Source: Dermanyssus gallinae (taxonomy: Eukaryota > Arthropoda > Arachnida > Mesostigmata > Dermanyssidae). Taken from it: a stretch of DNA of 64,000 nucleotides. Within the stretch, counting starts at the first letter, position 1. Every line of letters starts with the position of its first letter. A program made the translations under genes and the position numbers. Below, piece by piece: positions 13,170 through 25,970 of this stretch. The DNA lies in the NCBI GenBank assembly GCA_003439945.1, contig QVRM01000463.1, forward strand, positions 372,001 through 436,000, given 5' to 3'. The notes under the pieces are model-generated. The model was not told the DNA's origin and did no database searches. It was given only the letters and a program-made list of their open reading frames with translations.

Positions 13170-14841
13170 CGCGACTAAAAGCGAGTCTCTTTTTCTCTCG
13201 TCGTTCTGTCAAGCGTTTCTCAAAACAGACGAGCCCAGTCGCGTAGATATTCCACACTAGCCAGCCAACAATCATACATAGCAAAATAGGATTCAGACAC
13301 GTATGTTTATGCAGCTAACGCTTAGCTACTATTATCTCATCTCATAGCGTTTAGCTGTAGCATCGGAAATTGTCCGGTGTGACAGCGTACGCAACAAGGA
13401 CAGCTAATTTCCAGCTGATACTTTAATAATTAATATAGAAATAGGTTTTAGCAGTCAGATGGAACAATCATCTGCAGTATAATATTTGGATCAGTAACCG
13501 CCCAGCCGGACCGCGTTCAGACGGTGTATTACTTGCGTAAGTCTGGTAGTGCTTGTGCCGTGAGGAATGTCTTGTGCTAAATATCCTTACCATAATTTAG
13601 GTGTAAAGGGCAACGTATATTTCTAAGTTCAAGTGAGTATGTGTCTCAGTTTAAATCTAAATTGAACAAAAGCGTTTCAACTTAGTTTTAGACATCTAAT
13701 AATAAAGCGCGTGTTAAGGATAATTTCAAAAAAGTACCCAATAATCGCATCACCATACCTTAATAAAAAAATTCCAAAAACCTCCAAGATAACTATGATC
13801 AATCTCATCGCTAGAGTTGTGATTTTGATTACTACTATTACGACGTGCTCCTGTTCTTAGACCAGCAGTCGAAATCTTCCGCCAATGCAACTCCCCTCAC
13901 ATAGGCGGCGGGAACAAATTCAGTTATAAAGCTCGTTATGGAAGTTATAAAAAACTACTTTAATTTGCTGACTGGTTAGAGACCATTGATATGCCTATGT
14001 GCCATCGATTGGTCTTTTTGAAGCTGATCAATCATAGCGACCCATGCTGGACTTGCTTGATATGAACTGCCTTCAGTAGCACAACGTTGCAGCAGAACAA
14101 TGGCCAACCAGACCTGACGGAGCAACGATAAAGAGCAACTCTAATCGAAGCCAAATTGGAACTTACGCTAATCTGCCGTTGCATGTCGTGATTGCTTTGC
14201 AAGCGGTTCGCTTTTAGAAACGATGTACTAGCCGCTCATTCCACCTGTGTAGGGCTTGTGGCGGTGTATCTGTAGTATGTGTGCATACCTTTTTTCCTTC
14301 TGTAAGGCAAGCTTACAGGTGACGGAGACTGTATAATTTGTTACAATGACACGAGTTTTGGAGCGGAGACAATTGCTATGAACACAGCTTTATCTTATGT
14401 TATAATTGTTGTACTGCTAAGTTCATAGATAGGGCGCGGTAGTGGTAATCACAAAAGGCATATCTGCTATTATGAATCGTCTCGTATGTTTATATTTTGA
14501 TGTGTTCAAAAGCGCCAATAAGCAAGATGGTCAACAATATGAGTTATAAGCGCGTGCTGTGATCTCGACCGTTTCAGTCAGCTATATGTTTTATGTTTTA
14601 TTCCGGATAACGATTTTTCCATTAGGTAAAATAACCAATTTAACATCTCTAAACAAAGTGAGTTTTGTGCAAACCTTCATCCTGGGCATTCGTTAATAAA
14701 TACTGCTCTGCTGTCCAGTAGGCTCAAGCTTTAAAACCGCGTTGAGCCTTTGTATGGTCCTCATAGTAGTGCCAAACCACTACTTTCTTAAATTGGAAAA
14801 TATGTTACAACAATTCTCATTGGATTTCCTTAATAAAAAAA
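13170..14841. other. No recognised gene
   Basis: AT-rich intergenic DNA without open frames above 60 codons. Nothing supported. Confidence 0.55.
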
Positions 14842-17050
14842 TTGGAGTTATTGCATGCGATCCGTTCACTTAGTCTTCTGTGGCACTCCTTGCGGTCATC
14901 GCAGGGCATTCAACTCGTTTTTCGGTCTCATAATGTACTTCACCCAGTTCAATCTCTGCTGCCACTTGCGATCGTGCTGAAACATGGCGGCAACTACACC
15001 CGTTATTGCCGTACTCGGAACGCTGCTGCAAATAGTGATTATGTTCGTGCGTCCTTTAGTGCCAGGCAAAAAAAAATTTGGTGGGTCATAGCCTCAGCCT
15101 CACCGGTGTCGCACATGACAGATTTCAAATCCGAAGCTTTCCTTATGCTGTGCAGATATTTCTTGAACCACCCGTGCCGCGTTAATACCTGCCTTCGTTC
15201 TGTTGCACTATACGAGCCACGCTCTGAGCATCTGCTTCTGAGCTTTTGCTTTCCGCTGCCGCTTCTCGCTTTTGTTATTCAATCAATCTAGTCCACGGTA
15301 CGAGTTTAGCTTTCATGATGATTGCCATTGTCTGGACCGTGCGGTAGCCGCTGGCAATTCTTATCGCTAGATTCAGAAGTTTCTTCCGGTTCCTATTTAG
15401 CTTTATTATACTCGAGCTTCATGCGGGAACGGCGTACAGCACGGTAGGATCTGCCCCTGAGATGAGGAGTCTCTCGTTGTCACTTGCGTCGTCTTAAAGC
15501 ATGGCGGGAACGCTCGATCTATCGCCCCACGTGTCGTAGGCAGGATCCTAAGCTAAGCAAGTAAGTTGGCGATCATTTCAGCCTCGGCAGTCGCCTTATC
15601 TATGCGCTTCTTGCTGTTCAGACTTTTGTCAACTGCTAAGATATCGGGCGGACGGCTTGTATCTTCAATGGCCAGGTCAGAGGTGTACGTGATTGTCGGG
15701 ACGCCCTTAACGCAAAGCCTGAGCACGTTATTGTACGATATTTTTTATAGCATGGCCCCAGAATAAATCCCTGTGGAACGTCTGTTGTCATGGCGAACTT
15801 TGTGCGTCGGTCAAAGCTGTGTATGCTGATCGGTCACTGAGATAGAAGGCCATGATCCTTTGCAGGTATGGGAAGACTCTCTATTTGGCTTTAGCGTATA
15901 TGATAACTTGCCATCTCAGTGAGTTGCGATGTCCAGAAGGACGCCGATACAACGTTGCCTCAACCACGTATTCTTCCCTCGCTTCTTGGCCTCCGTTAAC
16001 ACCCAATTGATGGTCATTTGCATCGAAAACCTTATTTGGAAGCCGAATTTTTTACCCGACAGAGCACCTTTCTCTTCTATATCCACCATAAGTCTGTCGT
16101 TGACTTTTAAACGGTGGTGTCCTTCCCGGCTAACACACTTTTGGTTTGTAGGCGGTATTTCTGGGTTTCTTAACAGCGCCAGGATTTGGTTTTGCCATGC
16201 CGTTGCGTAGAATCCTTCTTTTCAAATTTGATCTCCTTTATGCTTGAACATTTTCGGTTGTTCTTGAAGGTAGATCTTCACTGTCTCTGCCGGGATTTCC
16301 TCTAGACCGGGCACTCTGCGTCTCGGGAATCGTTTGAGGACGGCCGCCATTTCCCACTCCTCCGTAACAGACTCGTCCTCTTCGGAGACCACTATTCTTG
16401 AACGAGCGATGTCAGCGTAACTCAAATAACTCTACGCATAGCACTTTCCACGAGGCTGTAAGGAAGCGTTTGCCTCTTTATCTTATTCATGACGATCTTG
16501 ATGTCTGGCATATCTGGCAACTTGTAAGTTTTAAAATGGGTATATGATCCCGTTTGCGCTGTCAGTAGCGCGGAGTTGTACGAGCTGTACTTTCTCGGCG
16601 TGCCATGTTGTTTGGTGGCAGTTTTCCTCTTGGTGAAATGGAAAGTCTCCTCCATATTTGTACGTTATATATTGGAGGTAACTCAGTAAGTCTCCTTCTA
16701 AAATCCGGTAATATCCTTCCTTATTAACTGCGTCCTCGCTACCGAATGTTCGATCGATACATGTGCACTGATCTCGTTGTTCGGACGTGACAGCTCTCGA
16801 CCTCTACCGTTTGATCTACTGTTTCTTCTATATGCTGTATTGAAGTCAAACAGAATAGATTTGTCCCTCGCCTGCTCTTATCTGCGAGGTTGTCTAGGAA
16901 TTTGGTGTATTCCTGCCGTCTTATATTTGGTGACATGCAACAGCTGAACACTGTCGGCCTTCGATCGAGTTTTGCCATGTCCAGCCCTTCCTTGATCCTT
17001 GTGTCTTGACTTGCAGCGTAGGTTTTTACCTACACCACGGCGTCCCCGTC
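14842..17050 (-). pseudogene. LINE ORF2 remnant: endonuclease and reverse transcriptase
   Basis: On the minus strand, 16739-16978 encodes a segment resembling LINE endonuclease (SPNIRRQEYTKFLDNLAD). At 16222-16425 comes the RT entry segment, including VPGLEEIPAETVKI, equivalent to the usual APGPDGIPAE-type motif. At about 15700-15790 is DVPQGFILGP, the RT fingers/palm motif, followed after a frameshift by YTSDLAIE where active enzymes have FADD, so the catalytic aspartate pair is damaged. At about 15050-15180 is a C-terminal segment with MCDTGE and THQIFFC, the remains of the terminal Cys/His motif. It would have nicked DNA and primed reverse transcription at the target. It is clearly dead. 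Confidence 0.78.
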
Positions 17051-17176
17051 TACATCACTAAGGCGTTCCTTTTCTTGACCACACGAGGGGCATTTTTCTT
17101 TTTTCTTTTATTATTATTATATTCGCTAGAGAACACTAGCTACACTTTCTCGTGCTGCCTTTTTCGCCATAAAGCA

Positions 17177-18080
17177 TTAATTGGGCCTCGTTGGGCCAGC
17201 ACAACTTAATACGTATGCATTTAAGTTTTGTTGTCTTGCTACTCTCTGTCTTGCCTTGCCCATAATATCCTTGACGCGCTGCCTGTACACGGAGTGGTCT
17301 ATCGAGCTTGCCGCGTGCTTTAGATAACTCTCTTTGCCTTTATAGCACTTGCGAGCATACAGTAATTGATTGCATGACCCACCGTGCCGCACTTATGGCA
17401 TTTTACTTGAAATACCTTTGCACTTGTTTTTCAAGTGCCCAATCTTTTGACACCTGACATAGCAGGTGTGCAGGATATCCACCCTATTATTAGATTGCGC
17501 TTTGCCAGCAGCGTTTCGGCTTTTTGTTATTACAGTGGTGCGGTAGCCCCCCATTTGCCAATCCTATTTTTCCAAAGCTGCCTCGGCTAGCTGCAGTTTC
17601 TGATCGATTCCTCCGTTTTGATGTCCTGGTTTAGTTCTAGAATTCAGATTCTGATGTTAGGTTGGGATTTCTTAGATTCGAGCACCGTTTTTCCCCTAAC
17701 GGTACCCAGGAACGTTGCTTTTGTTGCTCCTCTCTTTTCCTGTATATAACTCTTATGCCGCCCTCGCGGAGGTGTACAATGTTTTTCACCGTGACACCGG
17801 CTCGGGTCGTGTCTGTCTAAGTCTCGCTGCAGGATACTCAACTATTCCGCCTGCGTCTTGTTGTTCGTTGTCTTAATAACACTCGACTCGACCTTGGGAC
17901 TTGGCAAGCCTCGTTTTCGTCGCTTTGGTCGAGGAACCTTCGTTTTAGTGCCGACATCGGTTTCTTTACTAGACCTCGGCAACCAGTCCGCTCCCTTTTT
18001 GGCCTCCTTGGGGTTCACTCAAAAGTAATGTACAGGGCCCCTTTCTCCGCCTTCATCGTCCTTCCATTCGGCCGAGCCAC
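17177..18080 (-). pseudogene. LINE ORF1 (gag-like) remnant with zinc knuckles
   Basis: Minus-strand reading near 17380-17420 gives CHKCGTVGHAINYC, an intact CX2CX4HX4C zinc knuckle. Just upstream is CYVRCQKIGHLKNKC, a knuckle with one extra residue, and downstream is CYKGKESYLKHAASS, a decayed third one. Further upstream (17644-18080) lies a basic, low-complexity N-terminal region, interrupted by stops. These proteins bind the element's RNA. The reading frame changes several times, so the gene is broken. Confidence 0.75.
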
Positions 18081-18090
18081 CACCACCACT

Positions 18091-18220
18091 AGTGCTACTA
18101 CTAGTGTATTATCACCGTCGGACTGACAAGCAAACGAGCCGCATCTATGTCGAAGCCCTTGCCATTAGCGTTGCTCTCTCCTCCCTGGGTTTCCTAGCTA
18201 CACGAGGTTGTCTGGCTTTT

Positions 18221-18253
<33 letters not shown>

Positions 18254-18464
18254 GTGAGTGTGTGTATTGTGTCGAGACCAAAGCAAATCAGTACGCCACC
18301 CCATGTGGAAAGGTGCATGTTCTTAAACTTGCGTCTATATAAAAAGCTGTTACGTTTTGTGTGGACAGGTGCGCTCTGGTGGCCGCAGCAAAAACTGCAT
18401 CAAGCGTCATGTCCAGGTGTGTGCTGATTAAACGCGACTGGCAAGCCCGACGTTGATTCCGTGC

Positions 18465-18512
<48 letters not shown>

Positions 18513-18839
18513 AGTGGTTTCAGTTACCAATAAAAGCGGTAAATGGGTTGTCTATAGCCCCGGTGCGACATGTGGTTGAGATAAGTCGTATCAACGTCGC
18601 CGACACGTCACTGTCGGCGTGCTTATGATTAAGCAGTTGCTGTTAGATTTCGAAATATATGTGTCGGCAATGACGTCGTAATTTTTTTGTTCCTTTAATA
18701 GGTCTGAGTCCATGTTGCGCTTGCGTTGTAATAATAGCGTCGTGCACCTGATGCCTGTTTCTGGAGGAGCGGCTGGTATTGAGTAGCAATGCGTAACCCA
18801 TGCCAACAACTCCAATGGCTCGCGTGGGTGCGTGTGTAG

Positions 18840-18875
<36 letters not shown>

Positions 18876-19150
18876 CTGTGGACGTTATCCAGACCTACCC
18901 TGTAGATGACAGCACTTAACGGCGGCCAATGTGAGCAAGTCAACCGCTGTTTTTCAGCGCTGCTTGAATGACTTCGTCACAAAGTGCGAGTGCATCTACT
19001 GTCTCTACAGTACAATAGCAACATCCAAACAGCATCGATGATAACTTTGCACAATTTTTTGCCGCAAATTTACTAGCAGTCAAAGAGAACGAGTTATCTT
19101 TACGTGAGGCTAAAAGGGAAATTGAGATTCTGTTTGACCTTACGTAGAGC
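18091..19150. other. Intergenic, three (AT)n tracts
   Basis: (AT)n tracts lie at 18224-18251, 18470-18508 and 18841-18866. Apart from these, no gene or transposon is recognised. Confidence 0.55.
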
Positions 19151-19204
19151 AGACACATTTGTATACAAAACTCATTGAGATGAGTCTCGTATACAAATGT
19201 GTCT
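19151..19204. repeat. 54-nt double-stem hairpin
   Basis: Outer arms AGACACATTTGTATAC and its exact complement (16 bp) enclose an inner stem ACTCAT/ATGAGT with a TGAG loop, separated by a symmetrical 3x3 mismatch. This is one of the longest hairpins in the window. Confidence 0.88.
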
Positions 19205-19912
19205 GTAAATTGGGGCGCTCTCAAAGGCTTCTGCAATAAATCACTGGCATATTTGCTGGACGACGTACGCATTTGTTCTAGACTAAATGATCAAGACGTG
19301 CGCGAACCTTGTGTTGCCTAGATTTTACAGTGACCATTTTGTACCTCACTGAAAATTCAAATGGCGGTTGATTTAATGAGTGAAGGTGGTACGAAATGAG
19401 ACAGTCGGATTCACTGTCGTTAAGTTTTTATGCAGTTTTCTCTTAGGGCCTGTTTCAGCTGGATTCCTTTGAGTAACGGCGCAATCTCTTCAGAGAGACA
19501 AAACCTTGGCTTTTCCGCCATGCTCGGCCGGCAAAGTGGTACTGCAAGCATCAAGTCCCCGTGTGTTAACAAACGTCTCCAAACACTGATTTTACCCGGT
19601 GGCGAGCAAAAATTAAGAAGAAAATTATGTTTGCGTTTAATGGACTAGCGTTAAGCTAAAACTTAAAAACATTAAGCAATCAAACTACTAAAAACGATAC
19701 ACATTTTTGCAAACTAATTCTTCCTTAATTTGGCATTTATTTACAGTTCACCTTACAAATTCTGTCCTCCCAAATCGTGAAGACAACCAATGGAGAAGAA
19801 GATGACGTACGATGTAAATACCATCTGCGCCGGCCGAAAATCGCTCATGAATATACACGCATAATGTTAGCATAGTTATATGTGTGTGAAAGCTAATCAC
19901 GTTCACTTGGAC

Positions 19913-19914
<2 letters not shown>

Positions 19915-19951
<37 letters not shown>

Positions 19952-19978
19952 CTAAATATACCTTTTTTTCGAAGTGCG

Positions 19979-20009
<31 letters not shown>

Positions 20010-20066
20010 GCTGATATAAAAAGGTGACATGTGTATTTAGGTATACATGCCAAGCGAACAATAAAT

Positions 20067-20102
<36 letters not shown>

Positions 20103-20303
20103 TTCATTGCGTGTTGAAGAATGGTACAGTTGTGAGGTCTAAACGTATTATCGCAAATATTTATATTCACTATTTATATCTACTTGTTTATTCGCGGCAC
20201 TCCATGATATAATACTTAAGTTCCAGAGATATTTGGCATGATTAGACATGATTGTTGTAACAGTTTTATGAAATACACAGGATGCAAATCAGCTTGTCAA
20301 ATA

Positions 20304-20336
<33 letters not shown>

Positions 20337-20342
20337 CGTGCG

Positions 20343-20385
<43 letters not shown>

Positions 20386-20390
20386 GTGCG
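19915..20390. repeat. Cluster of (AT)n microsatellites
   Basis: Five tracts lie at about 19915-19946, 19982-20006, 20070-20097, 20309-20335 and 20348-20384. The last two are each followed by ACGTGCGTATTTA, so that short unit is duplicated with its AT tract. Confidence 0.92.
20129..20154 (+). repeat. GTGAGGT repeat motif, copy 1
   Basis: GTTGTGAGGTCTAAACGT followed by ATTATCG lies 31 bp after an (AT)n tract. Nearly the same 25-bp sequence occurs at 51378-51402 directly after another (AT)n tract, with looser relatives at 30629 and 53876. It is probably one end of a dispersed repeat. Confidence 0.5.
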
Positions 20391-22794
20391 TATTTAATGC
20401 GCATATATAAAACATGCGCAAACATATATAGATTTATATGTGGAGGGAGAGAGAATATGCAAAAAATATATGCAGAATCCTCAACTCAAAGTAGCGCACA
20501 TTTTGGTTTTCTGCCCGTCGTATCAGGCATACATCATCCTTGACAGCAGACACGGAACTCACCATTATTCAAATTGTTTACAAAGACCACTTTCAAAGAC
20601 CTCAGATACCACTTTTGCCGTACAGATCAGGCAGCGCCTCTCTAAAGCTACTAAAGCCAATACACTTGCTCGGTGCCATTTGGGGCTGAATTTTGTCAAG
20701 CCTGTCGCAATTTTTAACCGATCGGCTTTATCGAGACAATATTCACTATGCAAAAGTCAATCGTAGGAACAAGTTCCCCTTGCACAAAATCCGGAACATG
20801 TCCACGTTGTAGGAGGAACCACATTCCACCTTATGTACGCGCTCTAAGTGCTGTGTTTAGTAATAGTCGATGCGCTATGCCATATTTTTTCAGAAAAAAA
20901 GTAGAAGTATTTGCATCTTCTACTTTAAACGGCAGTTTTATTGGAAGTGTTTCTTTCCTGGTCGAGCCGCGGTGAAGCCAAATATACTTCTGATAGAGTA
21001 TAACGCCGTCGTCCCGTTATACCTAGTAGTGACCTTTGTAGGCCTTCAAAAAAGTCGGATAATGAATGTAACCCTACATTTAAGTTCATGATATTTGCGA
21101 CCCCCCCCCCCCCCTAGTACTTCTCACTGGTAATCTCAATTGTTGTTAAATGAAGAGCCACACTTACCAGTAGCTCGCACGCTAATTGCACTGAATGCTC
21201 CCCTAGGTGTTTTAAATTTGCTCTGATCCTGAAATCCCAAGCTAATATGCTGATTCCCAAGAACCCGAACAACTGATGCAACACAGTGGAAGTTTCGCAA
21301 TAAACATATACGCGTAAAAAAAAAACAGAAATATATAGTAGTCAAACGATGAGCAAATTATCAATAGAAGGTGAACGTGGTTACAGCGCAGCTAGATCAG
21401 CCACCAGGAAAACTCGGTAACTGCTTATTGGGACTCACGGTTCAATGGTGGTACAATTAAAGGGTGTATTACGGTTTATCTCGTGAAAATATTAGGCAAA
21501 AACAAAAATGATTCAAAGTTGATAAAAATCGTGGACAGGAAATCTGATGCGACTGACTTGTTGAGACAATAGCTCCACTCCTCCATGAGCGTCCGTCACC
21601 GCCGAAATCTTATACAACAATTTAAGGGCACCCATCTTCTGCACACCCATTATTGTAAAACAATGCGTTTCTCGGAATAGCTTCTCTCGAGATTTCGTTG
21701 ACAGTACGACTTTCAGAGCAAATCAAATCTGTGGAAATGAGCACTCGTAGTGAAGTTGTTGTATTTCGAAAATACCGACGATCTTTAGGCGATGGCGTAT
21801 CGATTCTTGTGCGGCGTGATTTTTACTGATACGTGATAGTGGACTAAAAAACGAATAGTCCCGTTCGCTCTTTCGAGATTATTGAGGTCGACCTTCTTCT
21901 CAAAGAAACTCAAAGTAAGTTTACGGTTGGCTGCCGTCTACGTTCTTCCGACCGGCAGGGCAGTACCCGCTTGAAGATTCTAATAACCGATCTAACTTCA
22001 CTGGCGCGAACGTGGGCGGGAAGTTATATTCGCCTGAGATTTCAGCATCTCAAAAATGGAGTAGACCACTTTGGTAAGATCTGAGCGCTGAGGTCGACAG
22101 AAGAACAGAAGACGTTGCTGAAATTCTGCTTGTCTGTCTGAGAGGTTTGAACAACTGGTTCCCACACCAACAACAAACTTTAAGCTCTGTTCAAATTTTT
22201 CAATCTCATCGATTGTTCTTGTAGATGTTAATTTGCTGCAAATGGCAGAGCAAGAATCACTGATGATATCGAACGATTTAATGAGATGCCTACGTGGCAG
22301 AATCAAAAGGGCTTCTCTCTAGGTTTATTGCTAAGGTGCGCAGTTTATTGCATCACACGGAATTATTTTGGACTCTTCTCTTGTGCGGTGAAATGATGAG
22401 ACAGTGCAGGCGCTATCCGTCAAGCCCTGCGCTGTGCCAGCCGACGATAAAATAGTCTACTTTGAGATAGATATCTTAGTAGAGAGTTCAGCAGAGGTCA
22501 GGGTCACACCTAAGCTCAATTACGAAACCAAGGGGCTTCCTTTTGGTTGTATAAATTTCTCTACTCGGTCCTCCTGAAATGTACATACAATTCGTTGAAT
22601 TGTTACACACTCAAATTGAAGGTAAGTCGCCTAATTCGATCGTCTCATCTAATTGGAGTACTGTGAACGAGCACCTCAAAAGAGTCCAGAAGCAACTAAG
22701 GGTAACGCGAAATTAAAGGCACTTAGAGACTCTTTAGTGTGCATTAAGTCAAGCAGTGAAATAGAAATAGAGTTGGAACACAGTTTGCAATTAT
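20391..22794. other. No recognised gene
   Basis: Open frames of about 100 codons (20440-20766 +, 21998-22306 -) show no family motif. A run of 14 C residues lies at 21101-21114. The stretch may belong to the retroelement at 22795-23073, but I cannot demonstrate it. Confidence 0.4.
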
Positions 22795-23073
22795 TTACAG
22801 TGGTAACATGAGAAAAATCAAATAATGTGCGCAATCGAGTTGCGGTACCAAAGGCGCAAGGTTTACTACGTCATCCTGATAGTTCTGTCGCAATTTGGGA
22901 TAGATAGCAAGCTGAACTTCTGAGAAACGCTGCAACAGGTATTCGCTAGCGCGGGGGTCCTGAGTTGCAGCGAGGACCATTCGCCCCAGCTCCTTAACAA
23001 ATTCCATAGACTGCGGTCCGATCGGACCAAACGTCTCTGTGGCGGTCGGCTGAACTTTTATATTGCGACGCAA
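22795..23073 (-). pseudogene. Retroelement ORF fragment, C-terminal part
   Basis: The minus strand encodes about 92 codons with TATETFGPIGPQSMEFVKEL and DPRASEYLLQRFS. This pattern (ETFG..G, then a strand-helix segment and LLQR) resembles the C-terminal tail of reverse-transcriptase ORFs from metazoan retroelements, where it normally ends in a short QRGNA-type motif. Here that end is replaced by unrelated residues, so the copy is broken. No RT domain was found in the adjacent upstream sequence. The assignment rests on remembered family pattern only. Confidence 0.45.
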
Positions 23074-23313
23074 ATTCCTAATATTTCGTCAATTTTCGAT
23101 TCTCGGCGAGTCAGGCGTCTGCATCCACCTCACAGCTCGTGTTTTGGCCAATATACATGACATCGTAACATTCCAAACAAGGAGACGACAAGGAAGAAGT
23201 TTTTCGTCTAGCTTCAGCTGGCTATTCCGATTGAGATTGACAGGTTTTTTTCACTGCCGGAAGGTGGGCTAGTGAAAAGCGCGAAAGATCACATCGTTGA
23301 TGGCAATGGCCGC

Positions 23314-23428
23314 TAATTATATATTAAAATCGATTATTTTGCTATAAACGCCCCTAATTATACATTAAAATCGATTATTTTGCTAGAAACACCCCTAATT
23401 ATACATTAAAATTAAGTATTTTGCAAGT
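23314..23428. repeat. 41-bp tandem repeat, 2.8 copies
   Basis: Units start at 23314, 23355 and 23396, each TAATTATAYATTAAAAT followed by CGATTATTTTGCTA in the first two. The first two differ at a handful of positions and the third is partial and more diverged. The array is AT-rich and noncoding. Confidence 0.85.
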
Positions 23429-24394
23429 GACGTGAGGTGTTTTTTTCGATCGCGTTGGAGTAGAGATACGAAAAGCCAATCCAGAAATGTTTGTGTTATG
23501 TACTCCGGTACTGGATGTGAATAGTCAATTCAATCTAACTATCCAATTCAAAAGCTTCTTTATTGCTTTCAAAATATACATAATTATATACATGGTTAAT
23601 CACAAAAATCATGTATTCAATATATACAATTCTCAATAAAAAAAGACATACAAGATAAATTAACATATAAAAACGCACAATAACCCCAATGCGTGATATA
23701 CGCAATGGTACACTTTATAAAATAGGTTCATGATTCTAAACATTGTCGCCATGCGCCATGGAGGCATGCTGTTGATCCGGTCAGGTCGTGCAACTATTTT
23801 CGACAACATGGTTAAAGTACTGCGCTAATTGTTTTTGAAAATATTAAACAATAGGTATGTTTCTCTCACAGCCGTGGCTTATAAGTTATTTCAACAAGGG
23901 ATTTTAACGTTCGTATATAACACTGCAAACAAACAAGGACTGTTTCCTTGCAAGAAACTTGTCTATCGACCTGAACATTGCGCTACTCTGCAGTTGCTGG
24001 AGACGTAATTTGCATGGGGCAACTGATTAAAAAGTTGGATTACTTCGACGCGATATTCTTCAAGTCAGCATTTGAGACAGTAACGTATTCGAAACAGATG
24101 GCAACGCTATCAACATTTAGGGTTTGCAGTAGGCTGCTGACGTTATGATTTTCCAAAAATATAGCTTTTGGAGTACGTGCACAAGGTTCATACTCAAGCG
24201 AATACTCCGTTACCTTTAAATGTCAACAGGAAACGAGTGTACTAAAACCATTAATATTTACACTGCATGTAAATGAATTACAAGACGTCTCGCCTGAGAG
24301 AACCAAAACAATTGTTTAAAGAGTTTGTGGGGATTGACTGTTTTTAATTATCTACTATACTCTGTCCCCTACAGAATTAGAATCGCCATGCGAC
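23429..24394. other. AT-rich intergenic DNA
   Basis: No open frame is supported. 23560-23720 is very AT-rich and resembles untranslated or 3' repeat sequence. No polyadenylation context could be assigned. Confidence 0.5.
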
Positions 24395-24633
24395 ATATCT
24401 TCAATGCACCGAGGGCCGGACATTGAGATAGCTAGGGTTTCCTCAACAGTCTTTGTGGCAGCATGGCTCTTTCTCTACAATGGCAATGGCCGACCCTCAG
24501 CGGTATGATTAATCATCAATTCTTGATGAGCATCGCTCATATCAAAATTCGATTAACAACGAAGATAAAACCGACGACACCCTCGTCGATGACAACCATA
24601 ACTAGCATACTAGACCCTTAGATCACGCCATCC
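24395..24633 (-). mobile_element. SINE1 copy B
   Basis: Plus-strand reading ATATCTTCAATGCACCGAGG through AGCATCGCTCATATC, ATTCGATTAACAAC and GACACCCTCGTCGATGACAA to GATCACGCCATCC is the full reverse complement of copy A. It includes the tRNA-like head and a mutated B box. An extra stretch of about 20 bp (around CTCTTTCTCTACAATGGCAA) lies within the body. It is older than copy A by its substitutions. Confidence 0.8.
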
Positions 24634-25970
24634 TACTTAATGACGTACAAATTATGGTTTATAGAGATGATGAAAAAATATATGCTTGAATAAATACTGT
24701 AAGGAAGATATGCTATGCAGTCTGCTACCGGCTTCCGTCGGGAATGCATCAGGTGTAGTGGTCTGCGTCTGAGATTGGTGATTTTGCGTGGCTCGTGTCT
24801 TGCCTTGTGTCGTGTTGAACATCAGGCATATCTTTCGTCGTGTCTGTACCAATCAGGCTCCATGCTGGAACCCGGTGCACCGTGTGCGCCTCTTTTTCAC
24901 GTTTTGATCGTTGACATTGACTACGTGCTGAGTGCTGCCTTAGACGGTTGATTTGACATTCCAATCGTATTTGTTAGTATACTACTGTTGAATAGTAGTA
25001 CCTCTGCGCTATCGGGCGGATCTAGTCATCACTAACCCTCATTTGTCAACTACTTGCATACAATCGTTTTAATCACTGGCCAAATATAGTGGTTGACAAA
25101 TTCGGTTGTCTGCAGGAAATCACATTCTTCCACATGAGCAATGGCTAATGAGAAGATAGTGGTCGAGAAGAGAGGAAGAGCCTGCTTGAGTTGTACACTC
25201 AAGACCACCACCAAGAGACCGAAAAGCGAAGTTAATTGCGCTGGCTTGTAACACGCTGACTGCATCGAAAGATGAGTGAAGTAATGTTTTTACAGACCGT
25301 GATGCTGAAACCGACTGCGCTCACGTGACCAAAGATGCAGATTCGGTGAACGATGATTGGAAGGTGGTGGTCTCCAAAAACGCTATCAAGCGTCTCCGAA
25401 TGACCAAATCCGCGCTATCCGGTCTAAGTCGTCCAGTCAGCCTAAATGCCTCTTTCGCGTAGTTAATGCACGAATAGGCGTTAGAACTGTTGAAGGGGTA
25501 AGTCTTTCTACAAGCGAGCCGCTCATTGATAGGATACTTCTATTGTGCAGTAAAGTGCACAAACACTACTCCAACGCCAAACTAGAGTCGAGAGCTGGCA
25601 TAATTCATGCCTGGTTTAACAACATTAATAAAGCCCACCGCGGCAGCGCAGTTACTGACGCTCCTCGACATCTCGGTGATGGCTAAACGGAGCAATCCGA
25701 ATGCATACCGCGGCAGAATGAACGAAGTAAATCGAGGATCTACTAGAATTAAAAACATTGTTTAAGGAGGTTGTTCTTAATACAATTAAACATAGAGCAA
25801 AAATCATGAGGTGCCTATTGGTTCGACTTTTGCACGAAGTCATGGGCGCAACGGCGAGTAACAATAGGTGTGTGACGCACCTCAAAGTTCATAGCTAATT
25901 CATGCGTAGTCACTCGGTTTTGAGCATTCGGTCCTTCTCGATTGTAAGAGACCTTCTAGATCGGGGTTCA
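24634..25970. other. No confident gene
   Basis: In the region 25340-25740 one frame reads DDWKVVVSKNAIKRLRMTKS, which is vaguely like a retroelement ORF1, but it is too short and soon interrupted. The reading is not assigned. 25720-25970 may be decayed continuation of the adjacent mariner fragment. Confidence 0.35.

Larger units (their letters stand above)
14842..18090 (-). mobile_element. Degenerate R1/Jockey-type LINE
   Basis: A non-LTR retrotransposon of about 3.25 kb on the minus strand. From high to low coordinates it carries an ORF1 (gag-like) remnant with zinc knuckles, then an ORF2 remnant with endonuclease, reverse transcriptase and a C-terminal zinc-finger segment. Many stops and frameshifts show it is inactive. 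The order ORF1 CCHC, APE-type endonuclease, RT, C-terminal Cys/His region is that of the R1/LOA/Jockey group. The exact clade is an inference. No target-site duplication or poly(A) tail was identified, so both ends are approximate. Confidence 0.8.

Noticed and set aside
14842..15291. A 149-codon plus-strand frame
   Set aside because: It is antisense to the C-terminal part of the LINE ORF2, whose Cys/His segment reads on the minus strand.
25357..25686. Possible retroelement ORF1 (DDWKVVVSKNAIKR)
   Set aside because: Only a short protein-like stretch, no zinc knuckle or RT nearby, and several frames interrupted.
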